From: an uncultured Butyricicoccus sp.
GTDB taxonomy: Bacteria; Bacillota; Clostridia; Oscillospirales; Butyricicoccaceae
DNA: 11,540 nucleotides
Direction of reading: 5' to 3'
Assembly (NCBI GenBank): GCA_947575935.1
Contig: CANPPM010000061.1
Span: 1 to 11,540 of the forward strand
Both the position numbers and the translations under genes were made by a program. Under the pieces are notes generated by a model, which was given only the letters and a program-made list of their open reading frames with translations, made no database searches and was not told where the DNA came from. Each line of letters starts with the position of its first letter. The stretch's first letter is position 1. Positions 1-7,107 of the stretch are shown in pieces.

Positions 1-40
1 CAATGATGAGTACCTTGTGGATATCTTTTCTGATGCCCAT
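1..40 (-). CDS. carB: Probable carbamoyl-phosphate synthase large subunit, N-terminal fragment (runs off the left edge)
   Basis: Only 13 full codons are visible, reading MGIRKDIHKVLII and ending on the first base of a glycine-type codon. CarB proteins start with a closely similar string (a short basic segment, DI-KKV, then a hydrophobic beta strand leading into GSGPI of the first ATP-grasp half), so carB is the best match. The enzyme makes carbamoyl phosphate from bicarbonate, glutamine-derived ammonia and ATP for pyrimidine and arginine synthesis in the cytoplasm. The ATG at 40-38 has a GGAGG Shine-Dalgarno site (47-51 on the plus strand) at a 6-base spacing. No carA end is visible upstream, which is unusual because carA normally precedes carB directly. 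The call rests on 13 residues plus the ribosome binding site. Another nucleotide-binding protein with a similar first strand cannot be excluded. Confidence 0.62.
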   Translation of the reverse strand, partial: MGIRKDIHKVLII

Positions 41-263
41 GAATTTCCTCCATTTGTAAAAAATAACATTCCCGGGCGGCCATAACCGCCTCTATCCATT
101 CCTGCTGTTCTCTTAAAAATAAATATACCATCTCCGGGAAGAAATTACAATCGTTAATCTCTGATTTTTCGTTTGCTGGATGGAGATAATTTTTGTTACA
201 ATCGCCGGTAATCCTGGCTTTCCTCTAAAAAATAATACATTTCAGCAAATTAAGTGTAAATCA
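41..263 (-). promoter_or_regulatory. Leftward promoter and about 185-nt leader of the putative carB gene
   Basis: On the minus strand a -35 TTTACA (255-260) and a -10 TATTAT (232-237) are separated by exactly 17 bases, each one mismatch from the sigma-A consensus. Transcription would start near 225, giving a leader of about 185 nt before the ATG at 40. The leader holds a GC-rich hairpin (GGCGG 75-79 paired with CCGCC 86-90, 6-base loop), with a run of six T in the minus sense about 10 bases further on and then the Shine-Dalgarno site. That arrangement could attenuate transcription but is not a canonical terminator, and I see no recognisable PyrR-binding sequence. A stop-free minus-strand frame also crosses this region without a good start and is treated as chance. 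Confidence 0.5.
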
Positions 264-292
264 TTGACATTTTTGCGAATTTGTTTTATCAT
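264..292 (+). promoter_or_regulatory. Sigma-A promoter of the NCS2 permease gene
   Basis: TTGACA at 264-269 is a perfect -35 element, followed after 17 bases by TATCAT (287-292) as -10. The start site should fall at about 299-300, giving a 5' leader of about 68 nt. The -35 element lies three bases from the -35 of the leftward promoter, so the two promoters are back to back. Confidence 0.8.
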
Positions 293-300
293 ATTAACAG

Positions 301-322
301 TGGAAAGAATTGTATCTTTCCA
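301..322 (+). promoter_or_regulatory. Inverted repeat at the extreme 5' end of the permease transcript
   Basis: TGGAAAGA (301-308) and TCTTTCCA (315-322) are perfectly complementary with a 6-base loop. The repeat starts at the predicted transcription start. It could be an operator just downstream of the promoter or a 5' stem-loop that stabilises the mRNA; the sequence does not decide between these. It is followed by a T-rich stretch, but the distance and the short stem make a terminator unlikely. Confidence 0.5.
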
Positions 323-367
323 GATTCCATATTTTTATTTTTCCATTTGAAAAGGGGGAAACTGTAC

Positions 368-1750
368 ATGAACGACTTTTTGGAGCAGCGCTTTAAGCTG
401 AAAAAGGCCGGTACAACCGTACGGACTGAAGTAATCGCTGGCCTAACTACTTTCATGACAATGGCTTACATACTTGCGGTCAATCCCAACATCCTTGGTG
501 CATCGGGGATGGACACGGGCGCCGTCTTTACAGCCACATGTCTGGCTTCTGCGCTTGGTACCATTCTGATGGCGCTGCTGGCAAACTACCCATTTGCATT
601 GGCTCCCGGTATGGGCCTGAACGCTTACTTTGCATACACTGTCGTACTGGGATATGGTTACAGCTGGCAGGCAGCACTGGCAGCCGTCTTTATCGAGGGT
701 CTGCTGTTCATTGTTTTATCGGTGACCAATATTCGCGAAGCAATCTTTAATTCGATTCCGGCATGCTTAAAATACGGTGTCTCTTGCGGCATCGGCCTAT
801 TTATCACGTTTATCGGTTTACAAAATTCCAAATTGGTGATTGACAACTCATCAACGCTGCTGGGGATGTATCCCTTTGCAAGCTCGCTGCGGGACGGCAC
901 TTTCTCTGCAACCGGTATCGGCGCATTGCTTGCGCTAGTAGGCGTACTTATCACAGCAGCGCTGCTGATAAAAAAAGTGAAAGGGGCTATCCTCTGGGGC
1001 ATCCTGATCACTTGGGGATTAGGTATTGTCTGTGAACTGACCGGTATTTACGTGCCAAATGCCGAGCTAGGCATGTTCTCGGTTTTGCCGGACTTTTCAA
1101 ACGGCCTTTCTATTCCCTCCGTTCTTCCAACGCTTGGAAAACTGGATTTCACCAGCGTTTTTCAGGCTGATTTTATCACGATTATGCTGGCATTTTTGTT
1201 CGTTGATATGTTCGATACGTTGGGAACTCTGATGGGAGTCGCCTCCAAAGCAGATATGTTGGATAAAGACGGTCGGCTGCCTAAAATCAGAGGGGCGCTG
1301 CTGGCAGATGCGTTGGCTACCTCTGCGGGTGCGGTAATGGGTACCTCTACCACAACGACCTTTGTAGAATCGGCATCCGGCGTTGCAGAGGGTGGCCGAA
1401 CAGGATTGACCGGACTTGTGACCGCATTGTTTTTCCTGATTTCACTTTTCCTCTCACCGGTTTTCCTTGCAATTCCATCCTTTGCGACTGCTCCGGCATT
1501 AATCGTAGTAGGATTTATGATGTTATCAACTGTGCTTAAAGTCGACTTTGATGACGCTGGCGATGCAATTCCTGCCTTTATCGCATTGTTTGCCATGCCG
1601 TTTATGTACTCAATTTCAGAAGGTATTGCACTTGGCGTGATCTCCTATGTGCTGATTAACCTTATAACCGGAAAGGCCAAAGAAAAGAAGATAAGTCCTG
1701 TGATGTATATCCTTGCTGTAATTTTCATTCTGAAATATGTGCTTTTATAA
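368..1750 (+). CDS. NCS2/AzgA-type purine (adenine/guanine/hypoxanthine) permease
   Basis: A 460-residue inner-membrane transporter of the usual AzgA-family length, built almost entirely of hydrophobic segments (about 12-14 helices). Family signatures are present in order: TTFMTMAYILAVNPNIL at residues 27-43, the GLNAYFAYTVV segment (83-93), the DMFDTLGTLMGVASKADMLD block (280-299), and GTSTTTTFVESASGVAEGGRTG (325-346), which in this family lines the substrate site. AzgA proteins import adenine, guanine or hypoxanthine with protons for purine salvage; the exact substrate cannot be read here. The start at 368 is chosen because AAAGGGGG (351-358) lies 9 bases upstream. A TTG 87 bases earlier in the same frame overlaps the promoter and has no ribosome binding site. 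The gene stands alone, divergent from the putative carB gene. The leader is too short for a purine riboswitch. Confidence 0.93.
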   Translation: MNDFLEQRFKLKKAGTTVRTEVIAGLTTFMTMAYILAVNPNILGASGMDTGAVFTATCLASALGTILMALLANYPFALAPGMGLNAYFAYTVVLGYGYSWQAALAAVFIEGLLFIVLSVTNIREAIFNSIPACLKYGVSCGIGLFITFIGLQNSKLVIDNSSTLLGMYPFASSLRDGTFSATGIGALLALVGVLITAALLIKKVKGAILWGILITWGLGIVCELTGIYVPNAELGMFSVLPDFSNGLSIPSVLPTLGKLDFTSVFQADFITIMLAFLFVDMFDTLGTLMGVASKADMLDKDGRLPKIRGALLADALATSAGAVMGTSTTTTFVESASGVAEGGRTGLTGLVTALFFLISLFLSPVFLAIPSFATAPALIVVGFMMLSTVLKVDFDDAGDAIPAFIALFAMPFMYSISEGIALGVISYVLINLITGKAKEKKISPVMYILAVIFILKYVLL

Positions 1751-1851
1751 AACAATTTACTATATAACTTATTGATTTCTCTTTGAATAGGGTAGGGCTC
1801 GCATGATTTGCAAATGCATTTTAATTTTACCCCATGCTGTGCCTGTCAGTC

Positions 1852-1890
1852 TGCGAAGCCGTGAATTGTTCCGGCTTCGCATTCTTATTG
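1852..1890 (+). terminator. Probable terminator of the permease gene
   Basis: TGCGAAGCCG (1852-1861) and CGGCTTCGCA (1872-1881) form a perfect 10-bp stem with a 10-base loop, followed by the moderately T-rich ATTCTTATT. It lies about 100 bases after the permease stop codon. The T tract is interrupted, so termination may be incomplete. Confidence 0.6.
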
Positions 1891-2120
1891 AAGCAACGTC
1901 ATATTACTGTAGTCATAGGCTAAAAAACGATACATTCTCCTAATCAATTGCTGGCAGCACCATTCATACCGTATGCTATACAGGGACGGTCATAATCTTA
2001 CGCAAGATAAAACATTGATCTCCTGCCAGCTTGATCCGCCAAACATTCGATTGGAAAAATAAACCGGCACGAAATACACGGGAAAGGGAATGTTCCGTTG
2101 CGTTTAAGCAGGGCCGCGAT

Positions 2121-2171
2121 GGATAAAAGCGGGATGGATTTACAGTTGCAGCTGTAAACCGATCCCGCTTT
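2121..2171 (-). terminator. Probable terminator of the feoA-feoB-HAD group
   Basis: Plus-strand AAAGCGGGAT (2126-2135) pairs perfectly with ATCCCGCTTT (2162-2171). Inside that stem TTTACAG (2139-2145) pairs with CTGTAAA (2152-2158) around a 6-base loop, giving one long two-part hairpin. In the minus sense it ends in TTTT. It sits about 35 bases beyond the stop of the HAD gene and would end that transcript. Confidence 0.7.
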
Positions 2172-2205
2172 ACATATCATAATTTTAAAAAAGCATTTCT
2201 CAAAC

Positions 2206-2997
2206 TTACAGCACCGGAAGACCGCAAAATTCTCGAATCGCACGTACGACCCCATCTTCGTCGTTGGAAGGAGCCTGATAGCGGCAAATTGCTTTGATTT
2301 CGGGATGTGCGTTTGCCATAGCAAATGAGTGGGTCACCGACTGCAGCATCTCGCAATCGTTCAGATAATCTCCAAAAGCCATGCATTCATTCGGGGATAT
2401 CCCTAATTCTTTATAAAGCCTGCGGATCGCACCGCCTTTATTGACACCTGGATTCATTAAGTCAACCCAATCTGCGCCAGAAAGCACCACCTGCGCCTGT
2501 TCACTAAGCACCTTCAGGGCAGGCAAACAGCTATTCTCAGCGTTTTGATACTGAAAGACCGCAATTTTGCAGATCCGATCCTCCACTTGCATCAGATCGT
2601 GAACTCTGGTCAAACGAGCATAATACATTTCTGCATTTCGATAAAACACTGGCTCGTCGGCTTCACACCATGCAGACTGCTCGCCAGCCAGGATCACATA
2701 AGCATCCGGAAGCGCGCGCACCATCTCAATCGTTTGACGCTGCAGCTCTCGTGGAAGCGTATCAGCAAATAGGCAGCGCCCATTTTCGAAAACCATAGCG
2801 CCATTTTCGGCAATATAGGTCATATTTTCATCGCCAAACAGGGCAAGGATGTTGTAATACTGACGGCCGGAAGCAGGGGCAAAACGTATCCCGCGCATCC
2901 GCAAATCTCGAAGCAGGTCGGGAAACCCTGGGGAAAGCCGCTTCTGACTGTCAAGTAATGTACCATCTAGATCGGCGGCAATTAATTTAATATCCAT
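2206..2997 (-). CDS. Cof-type HAD-IIB family phosphatase
   Basis: A 263-residue cytoplasmic HAD hydrolase of the Cof/YidA type. All four catalytic motifs are present: DLDGT with nucleophile Asp9 and Asp11; SGR with Ser43 (motif II); Lys187 in NKGGA (motif III); GDYLND at 209-214 with Asp210 and Asp214 binding magnesium (motif IV). The segment between motifs II and III is the C2-type cap that sets substrate choice. Family members dephosphorylate sugar phosphates, pyridoxal phosphate or flavin mononucleotide; the substrate is not predictable from sequence. ATG 2997 is preferred because GGAG lies 6 bases upstream. An in-frame GTG six codons earlier has no good ribosome binding site. The gene begins 85 bases after feoB in the same direction and may share its transcript, though an iron-related role is not established. 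Confidence 0.9.
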   Translation of the reverse strand: MDIKLIAADLDGTLLDSQKRLSPGFPDLLRDLRMRGIRFAPASGRQYYNILALFGDENMTYIAENGAMVFENGRCLFADTLPRELQRQTIEMVRALPDAYVILAGEQSAWCEADEPVFYRNAEMYYARLTRVHDLMQVEDRICKIAVFQYQNAENSCLPALKVLSEQAQVVLSGADWVDLMNPGVNKGGAIRRLYKELGISPNECMAFGDYLNDCEMLQSVTHSFAMANAHPEIKAICRYQAPSNDEDGVVRAIREFCGLPVL

Positions 2998-3031
2998 TGT
3001 TTTCTCCGTTGACACAGCACCGCATCCCCAT

Positions 3032-3053
3032 AGGCAAAGAAACCATTTTGCCT
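3032..3053 (-). repeat. Inverted repeat in the feoB-HAD gap
   Basis: AGGCAAA (3032-3038) and TTTGCCT (3047-3053) are perfect complements around an 8-base loop. In the minus sense no T run follows, so this is not a standard terminator. It may be an mRNA processing or stabilising hairpin between feoB and the phosphatase gene, or an operator for the latter. Confidence 0.4.
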
Positions 3054-3082
3054 GTTACCGGATCGACGATGCATCAAAATAT

Positions 3083-5092
3083 TCAAATAAGTTGAAAGAG
3101 CAGGCTTCCACATTGATAGACGAAAAAAGAAATTGTCCAAGCTAAGACAGTTTGAAACGCCGCCGCACCGGCTGCCCATCTCCAGCCACCCATTTCGCGT
3201 CTGATCGTCGCAAAAGCCGACATGCAAGGCATATAAAGCAGAATAAATACCAAGAACGCATAAGCTGCAACTGGAGAAAAGGCAGAGGAAAGCAATCCGC
3301 CCAGGGAACCCAAATCAACCCCATAGAGCACACTCATTGTAGATACCACCGCTTCCATTGCGATCACTCCGGTTAGAATTGAAACCGAAGCACGCCATTC
3401 ACCAAATCCCAATGGAGCAAACACTGGTGCGATAAAACGCCCAAACACCCCAAGGATACTATAAGCGGAATCAGATGCCGTCTGCAGGGAGGGGGTAAAA
3501 TTCTGCAGCAGCCAAATTACAATACTCATTACAAAAATTACGGTGCCGGCTTTGGTTAAAAAGTCCTTTGCTTTTTCCCACATATTTTGCAGAGTACCAC
3601 GCACGGTCGGCAGTCGATAGGGGGGAAGTTCAAGCACAAATCCGGAGGATACACCCCGAAAAATCGTTTTTTTCAGCAGCCATCCTGCAAAAATCCCGAC
3701 CAGAATACCCAATACATAAAGACTGATAATAACAAAACTGGCACACTGCGGGAAAAGCGCCCCTGCAAACAGTGCATACACCGGCAGTTTTGCCCCACAA
3801 GACATAAATGGCGTCAGCATTATGGTCATTCTTCGATCTTTTTCGTTTTCCATTGTGCGGGCGGCCATGACGGCCGGGGTTGTACATCCAAACCCCATCA
3901 GCATAGGGACAAACGACTTGCCTGAAAGCCCGATACGCCGCAAAAGCGTATCCATCATAAACGCAATACGGGCCAAATAACCGGTATCCTCCAGAAGAGA
4001 CAAAAAAAAGAATAAAATAATAATCTGCGGCAGAAAACTGACTACACCGCCAACACCACCCAACACGCCGTCGCAGAGCAAGCCAGTCATCCAGCCAGAG
4101 GCGCCAGAAGCATGCAGACCATTCTCTACTGCAGGAATCAGCATCCCATGAATCATCGTCTCCAATAAATCAGCAAAAAATGTACCAATCGGACCAAACG
4201 TCGACCAAAACATCAATACCATTAAAAAAGAAAAAATGGGCAATGCTAACCATTTATTAATGATAATACGATCAAGACGCTCTGTAAGAGTCAGTACCGG
4301 TTTTTCCGGCCGTTTGACTGCGTGCCGTACCGCTTCTTCAATAAAATCATAAAGTGCATCAGCAAGGATCATTTCGTTATCCTCACTACCATGACTGGAA
4401 AGAGCAGCAGCTGTTGTTTCAACCGTCTGCCGGACTGCATCCGGAAGTGCAACAGTCTTGCGAACATGGCTGTCGCCCTCCAGCAGTTTCAACGCATAAA
4501 AGGGAAGGCTGTCCCGCCGGAGAGCAGTCTTTTCCAAAGTATGGGCAACTCTATTGATAGCCGCTCCAACGCCGTGCAGATAGGCTGGCTGCCGGACTGG
4601 CCTGCGCAAATCCTCGGTTACAATCCCAAGCAGCGCATCCAGATTCTCCCCTTTACGTGCTGAAATAGGGATAACCCGAACTCCCAGCGTTTCAGACAGC
4701 ACAGCGCAGTCGATCTCCACCCCTTGCGAACGGCAGTCATCGATAAAATTCAGCGCGATCACCATCGGAAGTCCAAGTGCAATCAGCTGCATCGTTAAGT
4801 AAAGGTTTCTCTCAATATTTGTAGCATCGACAATATTCAAGATACCATCCGGCGCTTCAGACAGCACATACTCACGTGCAATGATTTCTTCCTGTGTAAA
4901 TGGCGAAAGCGAATAAATACCTGGAAGATCCACAACATCAATTGCATGCCCATGATAGCAAATATGTCCTGTCTTACGGTCAACCGTAACTCCAGGCCAG
5001 TTTCCAACATGCTGATTGGATCCCGTCAAACGGTTGAACAACGTTGTTTTTCCACTATTTGGGTTGCCGATAATTGCAATAGTTTGATTCAT
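3083..5092 (-). CDS. feoB: Ferrous iron transport protein B
   Basis: The 669-residue GTP-dependent ferrous iron transporter of the cytoplasmic membrane, at the short end of the family range. The N-terminal G domain has G1 GNPNSGKTT (9-17), a switch region GNWPGVTV (30-37), G3 DLPG (55-58), G4 NFID (115-118) and G5 SARKG (144-148). A helical spacer follows to about residue 270. The membrane part from about 282 has the two paired gate motifs with conserved cysteines: GFGCTTPAVMAART (Cys403) and MSCGAKLPVYALF (Cys432). A further helix bundle occupies 510-665. No C-terminal cysteine-rich extension or FeoC is seen. The ATG overlaps the feoA stop (ATGA, 5089-5092), indicating translational coupling, with a purine-rich GGAGGGGGAG just upstream. 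It is regulated with feoA; see the candidate operator at 5338-5356. Confidence 0.97.
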   Translation of the reverse strand: MNQTIAIIGNPNSGKTTLFNRLTGSNQHVGNWPGVTVDRKTGHICYHGHAIDVVDLPGIYSLSPFTQEEIIAREYVLSEAPDGILNIVDATNIERNLYLTMQLIALGLPMVIALNFIDDCRSQGVEIDCAVLSETLGVRVIPISARKGENLDALLGIVTEDLRRPVRQPAYLHGVGAAINRVAHTLEKTALRRDSLPFYALKLLEGDSHVRKTVALPDAVRQTVETTAAALSSHGSEDNEMILADALYDFIEEAVRHAVKRPEKPVLTLTERLDRIIINKWLALPIFSFLMVLMFWSTFGPIGTFFADLLETMIHGMLIPAVENGLHASGASGWMTGLLCDGVLGGVGGVVSFLPQIIILFFFLSLLEDTGYLARIAFMMDTLLRRIGLSGKSFVPMLMGFGCTTPAVMAARTMENEKDRRMTIMLTPFMSCGAKLPVYALFAGALFPQCASFVIISLYVLGILVGIFAGWLLKKTIFRGVSSGFVLELPPYRLPTVRGTLQNMWEKAKDFLTKAGTVIFVMSIVIWLLQNFTPSLQTASDSAYSILGVFGRFIAPVFAPLGFGEWRASVSILTGVIAMEAVVSTMSVLYGVDLGSLGGLLSSAFSPVAAYAFLVFILLYMPCMSAFATIRREMGGWRWAAGAAAFQTVLAWTISFFVYQCGSLLFQLI

Positions 5093-5319
5093 TTCTCCCC
5101 CTCCAGACAGATTTTAGCGGCTTCTTCACGGCGCAGGGAGAGACTGTAGCCGCGCAGCCGGACCGCAATGGGATCTCCAAAGGGGGCAATCCGTTCCACA
5201 GTGACCCGTACCCCTTTTGTAATACCAAGATCTAAAAAATGATGCTTAACCGCCCCTTCCGCGGTCAGGCTGTGAACGATGCCCGACTGACCGGGCTTTA
5301 ATGCAGCGAGATTTTTCAT
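5089..5319 (-). CDS. feoA: Ferrous iron transport protein A (SH3-like)
   Basis: A 76-residue cytoplasmic protein forming the small SH3-like FeoA domain, which assists FeoB, probably by contacting its G domain. Family marks are the LGITKG turn (31-36), the PFGDPIAVRLRGY core (47-59) and SLRREEA (61-67). The start chosen is ATG 5319, with AAGGGG 5 bases upstream. A TTG five codons earlier overlaps this ribosome binding site and is rejected. It is the first gene of a minus-strand operon with feoB, overlapping it by four bases. Its leader is only about 30 nt. Confidence 0.95.
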   Translation of the reverse strand: MKNLAALKPGQSGIVHSLTAEGAVKHHFLDLGITKGVRVTVERIAPFGDPIAVRLRGYSLSLRREEAAKICLEGEK

Positions 5320-5337
5320 ATGAACCCCTTCCAAAGG

Positions 5338-5364
5338 TGAAGTTTGCCTACCCTAATTGTAGGC
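5338..5364 (-). promoter_or_regulatory. Candidate DtxR/IdeR-like iron operator over the feoA start site
   Basis: Read on the minus strand, 5356 down to 5338 is TTAGGGTAGGCAAACTTCA, which agrees at 15 of 19 positions with the IdeR-type iron box as I remember it (TTAGGTTAGGCTAACCTAA). It begins at the end of the -10 element and covers the start site, a typical repressor position. An overlapping inverted repeat, GCCTAC (5346-5351) and GTAGGC (5359-5364) spaced by 7 bases, is a second candidate operator. No Fur-type GATAAT repeat is seen. Confidence 0.5.
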
Positions 5365-5384
5365 GATAGAAAGACAAATGTCAA
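5356..5384 (-). promoter_or_regulatory. Sigma-A promoter of feoA-feoB
   Basis: In the minus sense TTGACA (plus 5379-5384) is a perfect -35, followed after 17 bases by TACAAT (5356-5361), one mismatch from the -10 consensus. The expected start is near 5349. A promoter this strong is what one expects for a gene held off by a repressor when iron is plentiful. Confidence 0.8.
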
Positions 5385-5467
5385 ACTTAATTTGCGGCGC
5401 TCCGGAAAGCGCATCAAACGTCGCAACCAACCAAAATAAAATCCTTTTTAAATTTTCATATCATAAA

Positions 5468-5496
5468 TTGCATTTCCCGCGTGAATATGATACACT
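5468..5496 (+). promoter_or_regulatory. Probable sigma-A promoter of the flippase gene
   Basis: TTGCAT (5468-5473), a 17-base spacer and TACACT (5491-5496), each two mismatches from consensus. An overlapping TATAAC (5496-5501) is an alternative -10. It points right, away from the feoA promoter, and would give a leader of about 75 nt. Between the two promoters there is a small hairpin, GCGCT/AGCGC (5397-5401 and 5408-5412). Confidence 0.45.
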
Positions 5497-5562
5497 ATAA
5501 CAATCGTCAGTACTGCTGAGCGTAAACCGTGTCGTATACGGGTTCTCAAAATATTGATTTAC

Positions 5563-5568
5563 AAGAGG
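5563..5568 (+). promoter_or_regulatory. Ribosome binding site that fixes the GTG start of the flippase
   Basis: AAGAGG lies 9 bases before GTG 5578. The in-frame TTG at 5554 is upstream of it, and the in-frame ATG at 5596 has no such site, so GTG is the best start. Confidence 0.6.
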
Positions 5569-5577
5569 TCGACCACT

Positions 5578-7026
5578 GTGGCGCAAAAAAACACCATGAC
5601 GCGGGATGCAATGCTGTTTTTACCCGCAAAAATTGCAGAGGGGCTGCTGCTGATGCTAGTCAGTTCACTCTATTCGCATATTTTCCTGAAAGAGGCTAAC
5701 GGCTTTTTTAATTCTATCAACCTGACTATCCAGCTGTGCTATCTGATCTTGGCAGGGTGGATGGCAAATGCTGCCACCCGCTATGTTGCAGAGGAATACC
5801 GTCTAGATCACGGTGAGCGGCTGTTTTCAACTGTTTCAACCGTATATCTGTTGCTTTGCGCGTTGGTATCGGCAGGTTACTGTGTCACAGCACTCATAAC
5901 GGGAAAAACTGCCTATTTTCTTGCGGTTCCGATGTTTATGAGCTATACCTGTTTTCAGATATTAAATGCAGCCCTGGTCCAACTTGGAAAGATTGCTGCA
6001 TCAGTTTCGCTGTCACTGTTGTCGGCATTGCTAAAACTCGGAGTTGCCTATGCCCTGGTCGGCGGCGCAAATTCCTTTCCTTCGCCAGTACCCGCTATTG
6101 TGGCTGCCGCTGTTGCAGACGGTATTGCCGGACTTGGGGCGGCAATGGTACTCTCCTTTCCGCACGTAGTTCGGCTTCGATACTTCTCACGCGAACTGCT
6201 CAACAAATTCCTCGCGTTCGGCGTACCGCTGATGGGTGTCTCAATTTCGGTCGCACTTCTCAACCAGATCGACCGCATTCTGGTAAACGGTATTTATGGG
6301 GATGCGGTATTTGCTGTATACAGCAATAACAATTCAATTGCTAACAGTATCTTTACTATGCTTTCTGTAGGTATCATGCGCGGCGTATATCCAAACACGC
6401 TACGCGCCTGGAGGGAAGGGGGCAGGCGCCTGGCTAAACCGCTGTTGGATAGCGGCGCCCGGCTGTATTTGCTGATTGCTGCACCCGCAGTATGTGGCTT
6501 AGCGGCGGTATCCTATACGCTGTCTGATTTCATCTTTGCGGAAGGATATGAAGCCGGATATCCCGTGATTATTTTTACCTCCTGCGCCATGTTGTTTATG
6601 GGACTGACCGAATATGCGAACAAAGCCTATGAACTAGAGCAAGCTACGACTGCGATTCTGCAAAATAGCGCTGCCGCCGCTGTGATTAAAATTGTAGCAT
6701 CCCTAATTCTAATCCGCACGGCAGGCTATCTTGCAGCAGCACTCGGCTCTGTTGTAGCGTTTGTCAGTTATTTTTTCATTACAGTGATTCGAGTGAGAAA
6801 GCGTTTTCTTTTCCAAATTCCGGTCAAATCCCTGGTAAAAATTTTTACTTCCGCGCTGCTCTGTGGAGCGAGCGCACTGATCTGTACAAAACTACCCATG
6901 GGGAACCTCTTCCGATTAATATGCGCTGTTCTGTCTGGCGCAATCGTCTACACAGCCTGTATCATTGGTTCTGGGGAAGGAAGACAAGAGTTAGAGGCCA
7001 TTCGGCTGCGGCTGAGACGGCGCTGA
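5578..7026 (+). CDS. Polysaccharide flippase, Wzx/MOP superfamily
   Basis: A 482-residue integral membrane protein with about 12-14 hydrophobic helices spread over its whole length and a basic C-terminus (RLRLRRR). The overall pattern, with an N-terminal transmembrane pair, the YVAEEYR loop (69-75) and the segment FGVPLMGVSISVALLNQIDR (214-233), fits the oligosaccharidyl-lipid/polysaccharide transporters of COG2244. These flip undecaprenyl-linked sugar units across the cytoplasmic membrane. MurJ and MATE exporters belong to the same superfamily and are less likely alternatives. The GTG start follows from the ribosome binding site. No glycosyltransferase cluster adjoins it directly, but a TagA-type glycosyltransferase lies about 1 kb downstream in the same direction, so a shared role in surface glycopolymer synthesis is plausible though inferred. 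The next gene follows after 81 bases without a visible terminator. Confidence 0.85.
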   Translation: MAQKNTMTRDAMLFLPAKIAEGLLLMLVSSLYSHIFLKEANGFFNSINLTIQLCYLILAGWMANAATRYVAEEYRLDHGERLFSTVSTVYLLLCALVSAGYCVTALITGKTAYFLAVPMFMSYTCFQILNAALVQLGKIAASVSLSLLSALLKLGVAYALVGGANSFPSPVPAIVAAAVADGIAGLGAAMVLSFPHVVRLRYFSRELLNKFLAFGVPLMGVSISVALLNQIDRILVNGIYGDAVFAVYSNNNSIANSIFTMLSVGIMRGVYPNTLRAWREGGRRLAKPLLDSGARLYLLIAAPAVCGLAAVSYTLSDFIFAEGYEAGYPVIIFTSCAMLFMGLTEYANKAYELEQATTAILQNSAAAAVIKIVASLILIRTAGYLAAALGSVVAFVSYFFITVIRVRKRFLFQIPVKSLVKIFTSALLCGASALICTKLPMGNLFRLICAVLSGAIVYTACIIGSGEGRQELEAIRLRLRRR

Positions 7027-7091
7027 ACGTCTTCCTTTGCCATTTCATCAGTAGTATCGGTTCATTTTGCATGCTCTCCCGCATAGGATAC

Positions 7092-7100
7092 AGGGGAGGG
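7092..7100 (+). promoter_or_regulatory. Strong ribosome binding site for a TTG start
   Basis: AGGGGAGGG is followed 7 bases later by TTG 7108. An ATG at 7101 touches this site with no spacing and opens an unlikely frame, so TTG is taken as the real start. Confidence 0.7.
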
Positions 7101-7107
7101 ATGAATT

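Larger units (their letters stand above)
1751..2205. other. 455-base gene-free stretch between convergent genes
   Basis: The permease gene and the feoA-feoB-HAD group converge here. Apart from the hairpins at 1852-1881 and 2126-2171 I see only small palindromes such as ATTTGCAAAT (1806-1815). No reading frame has a ribosome binding site or a recognisable product; a minus-strand frame across part of it merges into the phosphatase gene in another phase and is treated as a shadow. Confidence 0.6.

Noticed and set aside
1..205. Stop-free minus-strand frame overlapping the carB start in another phase
   Set aside because: It has no start codon with a ribosome binding site and conflicts with the well-placed carB-like start. 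Its composition is protein-like, so it deserves re-examination if the sequence is extended to the left.
293..367. Purine riboswitch ahead of the permease gene
   Set aside because: The leader from the predicted start is only about 68 bases and lacks the conserved aptamer loops; only one short hairpin is present.
1998..2324. 108-codon minus-strand frame after the permease gene
   Set aside because: It overlaps the HAD gene in another phase, crosses the terminator hairpin and has no recognisable domain.
5341..5400. Fur box upstream of feoA
   Set aside because: No run of GATAAT-like hexamers is found; the DtxR/IdeR-like sequence fits better.
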